Assembly (NCBI RefSeq): GCF_001949145.1
Contig: NW_019091785.1
Coordinates: 16,961-34,546 of the forward strand
Origin: Acanthaster planci
Taxonomy: Eukaryota > Echinodermata > Asteroidea > Valvatida > Acanthasteridae
Length of the DNA stretch: 17,586 nucleotides
Reading direction: 5' to 3'
A model generated the notes under the pieces. That model did not search any database. It saw only the letters and a program-made list of their open reading frames with translations, and was not told the DNA's origin. Within the stretch, counting starts at the first letter, position 1. Each line of letters begins with the position of its first letter. Positions 10,281 to 17,586 of the stretch are shown one piece after another. Made by a program: the position numbers and the translations under genes.

Positions 10281-10592
10281 ACTCAATTTCTGCACATGTG
10301 CATGTATGGGTCAACCCGGAGGTTGAGTAAAAGTAGTTCAAACATACGGTACTTGAAAAATTATCCAAAAATTACAGAATGTGTGAAATGAATGCCACAA
10401 GTGATTTTCTCTTTATTTATTGAGGGCATAGCACGTCAGGTGGGAGGTAATGCATGTCGTGTAATGTAAAAACTTTGATAGGGTACATGTACATGTAACT
10501 CAATTTCTGGCATGTATGGGACAACCCGGAAGTTGATTTAAAGTACATGAAATTCAAACTACTGTAACTTGAAAAATAATAAAAAATGACAA
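10281..10592 (+). repeat. direct duplication of a block of about 95 bases, 217 bases apart
   Basis: The block beginning ACTCAATTTCTG at 10281 recurs at 10498. Shared words in order are ACTCAATTTCTG, GCATGTATGG, CAACCCGGA, GTTGA, TTCAAAC and ACTTGAAAAAT. The first copy ends near 10380 and the second near 10592. The second copy is immediately preceded by a GTACATGTACATGTA block that the first copy lacks. Divergence is moderate. No protein frame is shared, so this is probably a duplicated non-coding element. Confidence 0.75.
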
Positions 10593-11733
10593 CATTTAGG
10601 ATTAATGCTTATAGGAGAAATTGCTATTTTATTTCTTCATTAAATTTTAGGGCAATTGCTTTGTGTGTATGTATGTCCTGTGCATGGTGGCACTAAAAAG
10701 GTATAAAAATAACCGTGTATCGGGGCAGGCTGGCAGGGGGTCACAGGGTCATTGCAACAGGTAACTTTTGAGTTGTACCAGTACATTGTAAAATGTTACA
10801 CTTTTTGGGTAGGTACACGTACATGTAGATGAAAAGGAGAGGCAGTAAAGGACATGATAAAGGAGATTGGGGTACAGATGTAAAGTGGTAACTGGGGATC
10901 AATAAAGATGAGAGACTCAGGAAGTACATGTACCGGTTTTAAAAAGCTGCACGTGTGATATTAACCTCATTTATTTCTTTCATTGGAACTCTTGCTCACA
11001 ACAGAGTGAAGTTTGTTAGCTCATAGCTATAAAACTGAACGTGAAGCTTGCTATGGAGCTCCTTGTCAATCAGTGTTGATCATTTGACGATTGCAAAAGA
11101 TAATGTATGATAAGGAATCTAATGTTCACAATTCAAGATACACTCTTGGAAAATTTTTAACTGAATGCATCCTAATTTTTCTGTGAAGAGAAATAAGCAA
11201 ACTTTATACTTGATAAGTGTAATTATAAAGTGATTTCATTTTACAAATACATGTAAGTCGTAATGTCAAAGTACACTGTTGAATTATTTGTATTTGTGAC
11301 AGAAGCAATTAATTAGTAGATACACTGTACATGATACCGGGGGGTGATTAGGGAATCAGCCTGTGAGATAACAGAAGCATCTTTGGAGGATCGTCCAGTA
11401 TGTTAACATCTGTTTACATGAAAATTAAATCGCCTGTCCTTTTAAATTTCACATCAACATTTTAACAATTAGTTCTTAGATACTGTAACTTCTTCATATT
11501 GAGCTTGAAAACAGAATTCAGTCAATTCAGATGCATCCCACTGAATTTGCTTTAAATCCTTCCGACATCAACAACATCAAATCTGGGCATTTGCGTCGCA
11601 GACGAGGGCAAGGTGATTGCTGCCTCCTTTTTCCTTAAAAAAGGGCATTTTCCCAGAGAAAGTGCTTGTGATGCCCATTAATGTACATGCAGAAATTCCT
11701 ACTACTGGACCGTGAGGTTTCGAAGGCCAAGTC

Positions 11734-12027
11734 TCACAGCTTTTCTTTGAGACTGCATTGCAGACACATCCAGTGACTGGCATCCAGCAGCTGACTACAT
11801 ATTCCAACCTTTGAAACACACTCAATATGGAGCCAATCGAGACATCCCTCGCAGAACAACATCTTTTGGGATTCTCGTGCTTTGTTACAATCATCAGTGA
11901 TGTAACAAGTGGACCATGTTGCCTCTATCAAACTATTTCTGGTATTCACCAAGTAGGTCATTGTGTCGCCACCATTTGGGGGTTGGCGAGATATACATGT
12001 ATGTACGCCAGTAGTATGTAGTAACAA
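11734..12027 (-). pseudogene. PHD finger remnant downstream of the protease
   Basis: The frame contains TCYITDDCNKARESQKMLFC, then EGCLDWLHIECVSKVG and ASHWMCLQCSLKEKL, then a stop. The spacing of C..C / FCEGC / W.H..C / W.C..C is that of a PHD-type C4HC3 zinc finger. The first Cys pair is altered (ITDD between the cysteines instead of two residues). PHD fingers bind histone tails, so in a transposon this could guide integration to chromatin. That role is inference. The finger follows the protease on the same strand with a short linker (a helix-like QNWITKSLIRTDLQSL in another frame at about 12090-12040). Confidence 0.7.
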
Positions 12028-12099
12028 CCGCCTCTTCTACAAACTCTGCAAATCTGTTCGAATTAAACTTTTAGTGATCCAGTTCTGCACTCTTTGCAT

Positions 12100-12420
12100 T
12101 TAGGCTTGTGAATACTTCTGGTAAATGCCACCAACTATCGCATGCGCTGTGACACGTACAAAGACACCACAATCGTTTCCATTTTTCTGGCAGGGTTCAT
12201 CATTCGGCACAAAAACCTGCCAATCTGACATGGGAAAGGATTTTGAATATGTTACAGTAAGAAGAGTGTTGTACATGTACATGTCTATGAATGAGGCTGC
12301 AGATTGCATGTTTTCTCCATGCTCAAGGATTTTACATTTCCAACTGTCTTATTACGACCAACAGTATCCAGTGGTTACTGTGGACTATCACAGGCCAAAG
12401 CCAGACATCAGACATCATAG
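12100..12420 (-). pseudogene. Ulp1-like (C48) cysteine protease remnant
   Basis: On the minus strand WPVIVHSNHWILLVVI (about 12410-12360) gives the HW motif with the catalytic His typical of SUMO/ubiquitin-like proteases. An acidic segment with FIDMYMYN follows. Then WQVFVPNDEPCQKNGNDCGVF (about 12225-12160) supplies the Gln of the oxyanion hole and the catalytic Cys six residues later. VRVTAHAIVGGIYQKYSQA follows as the helix packing behind the Cys. The domain lacks its N-terminal part and has a frame change between the His and Cys halves. In transposons such proteases are thought to act on SUMO-like modifiers or on the element's own proteins; here that is only family knowledge. One TACATGTA lies inside it at 12272-12279. 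Confidence 0.75.
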
Positions 12421-12429
12421 TTTTGTACT

Positions 12430-13090
12430 GTAGATAGAACAAGATCAATACAATATTGTCTAGACTGACTTCCTTGCATTCTAGTACACATTTCATTACT
12501 GCATTACAGCTCTAGCATTGGTTTGTTGTCATGCCAGAATCGTCTGTGTACACCCCCAGCCGTTCTAGCACCCACTTGCCGGCAGATGACAATATTGCAG
12601 GTTCAATCTCAAGGTCAAAGTAATCAATAAATGCCTGACTCCACTCTACCTTCAGTGTATGACGAACCTGAAAGTATTTTTCTTTGGGGTTAGAAGAAGT
12701 TGCTTGACATGATGTCTGTAGGCCTGGCAGTCTCCTGCCTTCCCTCCATGTTTACTGATCCAGAATTTGACATCAGAGAGGATGTGGTTCCAGCAGCACA
12801 TGCTATTCGCACAGGGTCATTCGCATTCCAAGGCATTGACAATATTTTCGCGATTAGTTACAATGACGTGCTCACCTTTGCGTAACTGAGGGCATTGGGT
12901 CTTGACAACCTCAAAGAAATTGCTGTGATTTGCTTCCAATTTTTTCATGTATCAAGATAGTAACTAGAGTCAGTGGTTTACTGGCAAAAGAGCCATGTTT
13001 CGTAGGAAGGGCAGAAACATAAAAGTCATCCAAGTTGAATGTGGCATCATACGGTATGAGACTACAAGAGTGTCCTCACATGTGCTTAAT
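12430..13090 (-). pseudogene. MULE transposase core remnant
   Basis: The minus strand shows LPELVLCIGLQELLNELNRLS leading, after a frame change, to YDATFNLDDFYVSAL with the first catalytic Asp of MULE transposases (codon near 13048), then SKPLTLVTILIHEKIGSK. Next comes GEHVIVTNRENIVNALE (about 12875-12820), where family members usually have a VTDGE-like motif, so the second catalytic Asp is Asn here. Then CWNHILSDVKFWISKHG (about 12800-12750), KVEWSQAFIDYFDLEIEPA, KWVLERLGVYTDDSGMTTNQ (about 12590-12520) and NAVMKCVLECKEVSLDNIV. These match the usual order of the family: the CWNH...D...W helix, the SGVTNNQSE-like loop, then a helix containing WKE. The core is mostly complete in order but scattered over frames and non-functional. 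Confidence 0.75.
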
Positions 13091-13564
13091 CTATTAAGTT
13101 CATTGAGAAGTTCTTGCAAACCGATGCAAAGAACCAATTCAGGAAGCATCTGAAATTGGTGTATGAAATCACCAAGTTAAGTTTGTACATGTTGTATATT
13201 TCATCATGAGACAGCCGGCCCTTTGATTTCTCAAATTTCACTTTGTTCCTCACCTGTGCAGTATCCTTTGGGTGCAGCACTGGCATGCAAAAGAGGGCAC
13301 ATTTGTGGATGTTGAATCCCTGTACATCTTGTGAGGATTCTGTGGACCTGCTTTCTTGGCCACATGTAGATCTTTCAGCACAGGGGGACATGTTCTCACA
13401 TGCGGACGGGTGGGCTTTTTCTTAGAATTACCATGAGGAGGGATAGATTCCTTCGAAACTGCTGTTTCATTACCAAGATATTGTATCAAGACTAATGTGC
13501 TTGGACCATGCACTATCTGATATGCATGCCTAGCAACGGTGTCTGGACCGCCAGAAGAGTACAT

Positions 13565-14995
13565 AAAGGCCTACATGTACGTGACTTTTGTATCATTGTT
13601 GAAAATGATCAGAAAACATAACAAATTGGAGTGTTGCACTTTAATTGACTCTATTTAAACCAGTAATTGCTTTATTTGTGTGGAAGACTTTAGTTATAAA
13701 CTATGGAAAAAACTGTAATTCTGCTGTGAGCTTTGTCCAACCATAAATAACCTAAAATATGGTACCGTACGTGTACATGTACATGTACCTCCCCAAGAAG
13801 ATGTACAACTTGTGGCCCTTAGGAAGTGCAGAACCTTCAAATTGGTATCTTTACTAAGCATTCTGATTCCTGTGGTCTTTTTGGGTTGAGTCTTGACTTG
13901 GTTGCCAACCATTTGGTCTTCAGACCTCTGTTACAACCAGTGGTCTTTATTGATTAGCCTTTTTTTATAGTTTGACAGATGTTTATTTAATGTTGTTCAT
14001 ACCGTGGTTATCGAGTAGAAGATGAATTAAGTATTACAATAGTTTGCCTTGGAATGTACATTGTCAAGCAGAAAGATAAAGCACAACATTTAAGTAAAGG
14101 GTGAAGCATAAAATTGCCTTTGTACCCTAACCTATTGACAGACATACATGTACATATTATAACATACGACAATACAAGACTTGAAAATGTTTTTGCAATG
14201 ATACCATACACACACGGACAAACACTGACAGGCAGGACATAATGCAATGCATCAAAATCCAATTTAGTCGGTACAGGTGATGTATTCAGAAAGAATTAGA
14301 TTACGAAATCTTGGTAAATGATTTTTTTTTTAGTAAATAATTGAACCCACTGTAATTTGGCATTTTCTACATAGACAGCTGTTAACAAGTTAACATCCGG
14401 TCTGTTCCTACTTATTCATCTCTTTGCCATCAACCATTCAAGACGACATCACTAATTGATAAAGAGAAGAGTTACAATGTGTGCATCCAAGAATTGGTAA
14501 GTTTATTTCCATTCCTGAGCAGTTTAGGATTTTCATTACAGCTCATCAATGAAAAGTATTTTAGTTTCATTAATGAATCCTAAAAGTTTATTTTCCCTTT
14601 GTCTCAGTCACAAAAATAAGAGGGAAAAGTTTAATTTATTATATCTTTGGTCAGTTGCACAAATTTTCCTTTGTTTCCCACTCATCAAACTTGTCTTTCT
14701 CATCTTGAGAAATGTGTGGAAAACAGTTCAAATTACCTCAGAAGAATGTTCTTTTTTGGCTTGTGCATCTCAACCTTCCCTGCAGAATCATGCTTCTGAT
14801 GTGTTAAACTGTGCTTTGTAGCACAGCTGATTTAAATTATGTTGGTTTAAATCACTGATTTTAATCACAGTTTCAATGCAATGACTTACTTGAACAATAA
14901 TTACTGATTTAAGGCACTCTTTTATAAATAGTGGTATCTCCTTTTCCAGAACAATTAAACTAATCGACTCAAAGTACAACATGATACGACACATT
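13565..14995. other. no gene recognised
   Basis: No protein family is visible. Open frames at 13694-13912 (minus), 14008-14262 (minus) and 14549-14821 (plus) show no motif I know. If the MULE element has terminal inverted repeats, its 5' end would lie in the first part of this stretch, but I could not find a match to sequence left of 11734. A block of three overlapping TACATGTA units sits at about 13773-13788. A run of about nine T occurs near 14323. Confidence 0.5.
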
Positions 14996-14999
14996 CAGA

Positions 15000-15345
15000 T
15001 ATCCTTTCATTTCATCAGCGCTTGACTGAACAGAACTTTGGATTTGAAGAAAGATGTTTAATATTGTCTCAGTAAATGTGTGAGGGTCATTTGAGTATCT
15101 GTCAAGCCAAGTGTCTTTTGGAGAGACTGTGTATGAAGAGTGAACTGTTTACATTCAAGCATGCAGTGCTACTGAAAATCTTCAGTTGCACCGCATGAAT
15201 CACAGATGCTGTTATCAGGGTATTTGTTATGGAGGAATTTTGAGTCCTTTGCAGGTACATGTAGGTGTAGATTCAAGGCGTGTGGTAAATTGGCCTGGTG
15301 TGAATTAGCTCTTGAGCTGGCGCCCTGAATCGGACGCTGGGTGAC
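15000..15345 (-). mobile_element. 3' end of a non-LTR reverse transcriptase ORF2, degraded
   Basis: Minus-strand text includes SHQANLPHALNLHLHVPAKDS, KYPDNSICDSCGATEDFQ, then after a frame change HCMLECKQFTLHTQSLQKTL and LGLTDTQMTLTHLL, and a final SFFKSKVLFSQALMK. This is the C-terminal tail of CR1/L2/Jockey-like reverse transcriptases, where a C-x2-C...H-x4-C zinc knuckle follows the thumb region and a short helix closes the ORF. The polymerase motifs that should lie further right are missing, so only a fragment (under about 350 bases) is left. It is 5'-truncated, as is usual for LINEs. It points opposite to the retrotransposon at 16-17.6 kb, so the two are separate insertions. Confidence 0.7.
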
Positions 15346-15349
15346 GAGC

Positions 15350-16000
15350 GAATGGTATGACCATTATTGTTAAAAATCTCAGAAAATTCCACAACAAATC
15401 TTAGAAGTACAATAAAAATTGATCACTTCTAGTATTTCAATATTGACTCCACTCACTTACGTAACTAAAACTTGTTAAACATATTTTGGGGCACATTTAA
15501 AAGAGTTCATTTTGCACTTCTGAAAGAAAAATCTGGCCCAAACTTTGTAGCGGGTATATGAAATCGACATTTATGAATGAGAATATTTGGAGTTTGATTA
15601 AATTTCTCCTTTTGTGAGATTGCAGGTAAAGTACTACTCCATACACAAACGTTACAAGGGAAAATTTGAAGTGCCCAGTGTTTCTGCTTGCGCCACTTTA
15701 GGGTATGCAATCTTCAAGCGTAACCCGTGGTAACCGTGAAGCAGCGTGCGAACAAGTGTTACCATTAAACCTATACTTTCTCAAGTCCTTGAAATTATCA
15801 GTTTTGGTGGGTTGGATTAGGGTCCTTGCTGGGAGGGCCATGCAGCAGTTGTTTCGCACTCTTCTTATTGTGTTCAGTTTTTTCTTACCCTAAGCAGGCC
15901 TATACCCGTACGTTGTACAAGTACATGTACATGCAATGTAGTCCTTTTCCTTGTATATTAGTTTAGTAAAGTGTACGTGTCTATATGCCTGTTAAATTTC
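15350..16000. other. spacer between two retrotransposon fragments
   Basis: No family is recognised. The 67-codon frame at 15507-15710 (minus) and the 62-codon frame at 15705-15893 (plus) are unassigned. The stretch 15700-15760 is less AT-rich and contains GTAACCCGTGGTAACCGTG, a short internal direct repeat of GTAACC. A TACATGTACATG block lies at about 15921. Confidence 0.45.
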
Positions 16001-16005
16001 CTTGT

Positions 16006-16155
16006 AGCATATGCTGTAACCCAGTGTAAAATAATCCAAACAGTATTATGTGTGACTGCGGTAATCTCTGGACACACTTTAAATGTACTGGCCTTAATCT
16101 TATTGATTTCTCCAATTTAGCAAATGATGATGGGAACTGGTATTGTGCTCAGTGT
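16006..16155 (+). pseudogene. PHD-like zinc finger at the start of ORF2
   Basis: The frame reads ICCNPV, stop, NNPNSIMCDCGNLWTHFKC, then TGLNLIDFSNL and NWYCAQCLASISPF. The pattern C-C / CD(x)C / W-x-H-x-x-C / W-x-C-x-x-C and the closing SISPF before the endonuclease are typical of many invertebrate CR1/L2-like ORF2 proteins. One residue between CD and C seems lost, and one sense codon has become TAA. It may assist nucleic-acid or chromatin binding. It is a different copy from, and unrelated in origin to, the PHD finger on the minus strand at 11.9 kb. Confidence 0.7.
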
Positions 16156-16358
16156 TTGGCTTCCATTTCTCCTTTTAATTCTCTTGAGTCTCAAGAATAT
16201 TAATCAGTAATTTCTGACATGAAGTCTAACTACATGTACATGTGCCTCCCTCTGAGAATCTCATCTCTATTGAGACACATGTACTAAGAATGAAAATGAG
16301 GAAAACTTTGATACTACAAATTCACACTACTATTCACAAAATCAAGATTCAACTGACA

Positions 16359-17130
16359 ACTTTTCACTCTTGCATCTGAACATTAAAAGTTTCACTACAA
16401 GTTTTGACCAATTCCAATATTTCCTTTATTCATTAAATCACAATCTTTCTGTCATAGGCCTGACTGAGACACGGTTCAATTCAATTTTTTGTCTGGATCA
16501 AATTTAACTTACATGTACCTGGCTATACCCTAGTAGTAAACTAAAAACAGAGAGGGAGGAATCGGTGGTGGAGTTGCTCTCCACGTCAACTGATCTTCAA
16601 TAAATCTCTAGGCCTGAGCGAAGTAATTTACATGTATGTACATGTACATTAACAGCTCTTTTGAATGTATATTTGTTGAGATCCTCACATCTCACAATAT
16701 AAGGAATGTTGTCATTGGAGTAGCCTATGAAGCCCCAGATGCCAAGGTTGAGGACTTCTTATCCAAACGTACATGTAGTTGTTAAACATTGTTCGGCCAT
16801 CTAAGCAGTGAAAATAAATATTGATTTGTTTTGGGTGACTTTAACTTATATTTGCTTAAGTCAGATAACAGTAGACAATCAGTAGACAAGTATTTTTTTA
16901 TATGACTTACATGTACATGTATAATACTTCCTCAAGTTTGCCATGAATTCATATGCCAACTACATGTAGGTTGACATCATCATCAGCTACCTTAATTGAA
17001 AATATATTCACTAATATACTTCCCTTAGCGAAATCTGGAATAATCGTTACTGACTTATCTGATCACTTTCTGATATTCACCTCGCACCCACTCAAAGTAA
17101 ACCGTATTACATGTAATTTTGAAAACAGTC
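16359..17130 (+). pseudogene. AP-type endonuclease domain of the retrotransposon
   Basis: Visible in order: NFSLLHLNIKSF (start of domain with the catalytic Asn), SVIGLTETRFNS (catalytic Glu, codon near 16466), FNL..PGYTLV, SSFECIFVEILTSHNIRNVV then IGVAYEAPDAKVEDFLSK, GDFNLYLLKSDNS (catalytic Asp/Asn near 16837-16845), RLTSSSATLIENIFTN, and VTDLSDHFLIFTSH (catalytic Asp-His near 17061-17066). The enzyme would nick target DNA to prime reverse transcription. Catalytic residues survive but the frame is broken several times, so no enzyme is made. Five or more TACATGTA insertions lie within this domain. Confidence 0.85.
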
Positions 17131-17149
17131 CAGCCCAAGACTTTACATC

Positions 17150-17522
17150 CGAAAATGTAGAGAATTTTAAAGATCATCTTTCTTCTTGTGACTGGAGGCC
17201 TGTCTTAAATGCTGAGGATGCCATTTTATCATTTATTCATTTTTATAGATATTTTAAATAACTGCCTTGACAAACATGTCCCATTTAAGAAAGAGAATAA
17301 TAAGTCTAAGATATTAACACCTAAATATCCTTTGATTACTGTTACATGTAGTTACCAAAGTCTTATCCCTGTGAAAAATGAGCTTTATGGTAAATATATT
17401 GCTTGTCCTACTGACTCTAATCAAGCTCAGAGTGTGCATTACAAAAATGAGCTTTATGGTAATGTGACACGGGGGAAAGTCAAGGCCATTGACGCATGGT
17501 CTGGTTTCTTTCCAAATCTTTA
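17150..17522 (+). pseudogene. linker between endonuclease and reverse transcriptase
   Basis: Text such as NFKDHLSSCDWRPVL, FIHFYRYFNNCLDKHVPF (across a shift near 17245) and then PLITVTCSYQSLIPVKNELYGKY matches the usual W..V, Y..F...YD..FP and PWIT..L..SI..KN.LY pattern ahead of the reverse transcriptase fingers. The phrase KNELYG recurs about 65 bases later (17379 and 17445), suggesting a small internal duplication. The frame closes with a stop near 17521. Confidence 0.75.
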
Positions 17523-17586
17523 ATGGTGCAGAAAGCTAAAACCAAAACAAGAAAAAAACCCAATCAAACTTGGATAGAATACAAAA

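Larger units (their letters stand above)
8900..11570. other. no gene recognised; repeats only
   Basis: Apart from the palindrome and the duplicated block, I see no protein family on either strand. Open frames such as 9211-9411, 10134-10391 and 10741-10929 (minus) have no recognisable motifs. TACATGTA or its multimers occur at about 8932, 8983, 9602, 10483, 10820, 10924 and 11249. Composition is AT-rich without long simple tracts. Confidence 0.5.
11734..13564 (-). mobile_element. decayed MULE-type DNA transposon gene with Ulp1-like protease and PHD finger
   Basis: Read on the minus strand, protein text runs in one order through several frame changes. An N-terminal region (13564 down to about 13090) is followed by a MULE transposase core (about 13090-12430), a Ulp1/C48 cysteine protease part (about 12420-12100) and a PHD finger (about 11960-11740). 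The N-terminal part carries a KKKPTRPHVRTCP segment, AGPQNPHKMYRDS and then HPKDTAQVRNKVKF and RLSHDEIYNMYKL. These resemble, from memory, the segment ahead of the transposase domain in uncharacterised MULE-like proteins of fishes and marine invertebrates. Mutator-like elements that carry Ulp1 proteases are known in plants (KI/Kaonashi type) and similar animal proteins exist. The copy is dead: stops, frameshifts, a changed catalytic residue and a join that appears to lack the sequence between transposase and protease. I did not find terminal inverted repeats. Confidence 0.75.
1195..17350. repeat. dispersed TACATGTA palindrome, single and in (ACATGT)n runs
   Basis: TACATGTA and multimers such as TACATGTACATGTA occur throughout, for example at 1195, 1324, 1647, 1988, 2010, 5151, 6062, 6222, 8455, 8473, 8645, 8932, 10483, 12272, 13773, 15256, 15921, 16510, 16629, 16770, 16908, 16961, 17108 and 17343. 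My hand count exceeds forty. From base composition alone about one copy would be expected. Flanks differ at almost every site, so it is not one duplicated block. Within the retrotransposon the sites look like insertions (see findings). Confidence 0.9.
16006..17586 (+). mobile_element. 5' half of a degraded CR1/L2-like non-LTR retrotransposon ORF2, running off the right edge
   Basis: Three parts follow in the order of invertebrate CR1/L2-group ORF2 proteins: a zinc finger (16006-16155), an apurinic-type endonuclease (about 16359-17130) and the linker toward the reverse transcriptase (about 17150-17522). The reverse transcriptase itself would begin beyond 17586. The copy carries stops and frame changes (for example a TAA in the zinc finger, frame changes near 16500, 16610 and 16940, and a shift near 17245) but is still easily read, so it is moderately old. 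It contains an unusual density of TACATGTA blocks that interrupt otherwise alignable protein text. Confidence 0.85.

Noticed and set aside
12700-12885. 61-codon plus-strand frame MLDMMSVGLAVSCLP...
   Set aside because: It is the antisense shadow of the minus-strand MULE transposase relic.
14500-14525. TTTCCATTCCTGAGCAG as an eighth copy of the 16-base motif
   Set aside because: Only the CC.TTCCTGA core agrees; it lies 5.6 kb from the cluster and may be chance.
1-17586. tRNA, rRNA or CRISPR array
   Set aside because: No cloverleaf with A/B boxes, no conserved rRNA words, and no regular repeat-spacer array. The ~180-base spacing of the 16-base motif is far too long for CRISPR and one copy is inverted.

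Overview
This window looks like AT-rich nuclear DNA from an animal, most likely a marine invertebrate. No bacterial-style operons, no tRNA or rRNA genes and no intact protein-coding gene are visible. The coding signal comes from broken mobile-element or multi-copy genes of kinds I know from corals, molluscs, lancelets and echinoderms. The palindrome TACATGTA is also scattered throughout, as in several marine invertebrate genomes. I cannot name the species.

Layout. Positions 1-1840 hold nothing I recognise. From 2263 to 3725 (+) there is a frameshifted, internally deleted copy of a multi-copy invertebrate gene. It has an N-terminal coiled coil and a conserved C-terminal half, and the middle is missing. 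From 3740 to 5400 is AT-rich spacer with two perfect RFX X-box matches. From 5400 to 11570 there is no gene. This zone contains several small repeat systems: a 16-base motif seen seven times, a 14-base motif seen four times, a 136-base tandem duplication, a 34-base near-perfect palindrome and a duplicated block about 217 bases apart. From 13564 down to 11734 (minus strand) lies a decayed Mutator-like (MULE) transposase followed by a Ulp1-type cysteine protease remnant and a PHD finger. From 15345 down to 15000 (minus) is the 3' end of a non-LTR reverse transcriptase ORF. From 16006 to the right edge (+) is the 5' half of another non-LTR ORF2: zinc finger, AP-type endonuclease, linker. Its reverse transcriptase lies beyond the window.

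The most interesting observation is about TACATGTA. In the 16-17.4 kb retrotransposon the ancestral reading frame can be recognised. Removing a few bases from each of several TACATGTA sites, leaving one TA, restores conserved protein text. Single sites need 6 bases removed, and one compound site needs exactly 16 (6+4+6). The motif therefore appears to have arisen by insertion at TA dinucleotides after the element landed. That pattern resembles excision footprints of a TA-targeting (Tc1/mariner-like) transposon with CA...TG ends. It could also reflect another unnamed micro-insertion process.

The parts do not form a working pathway. This is a graveyard of at least four element copies plus diffuse short repeats.
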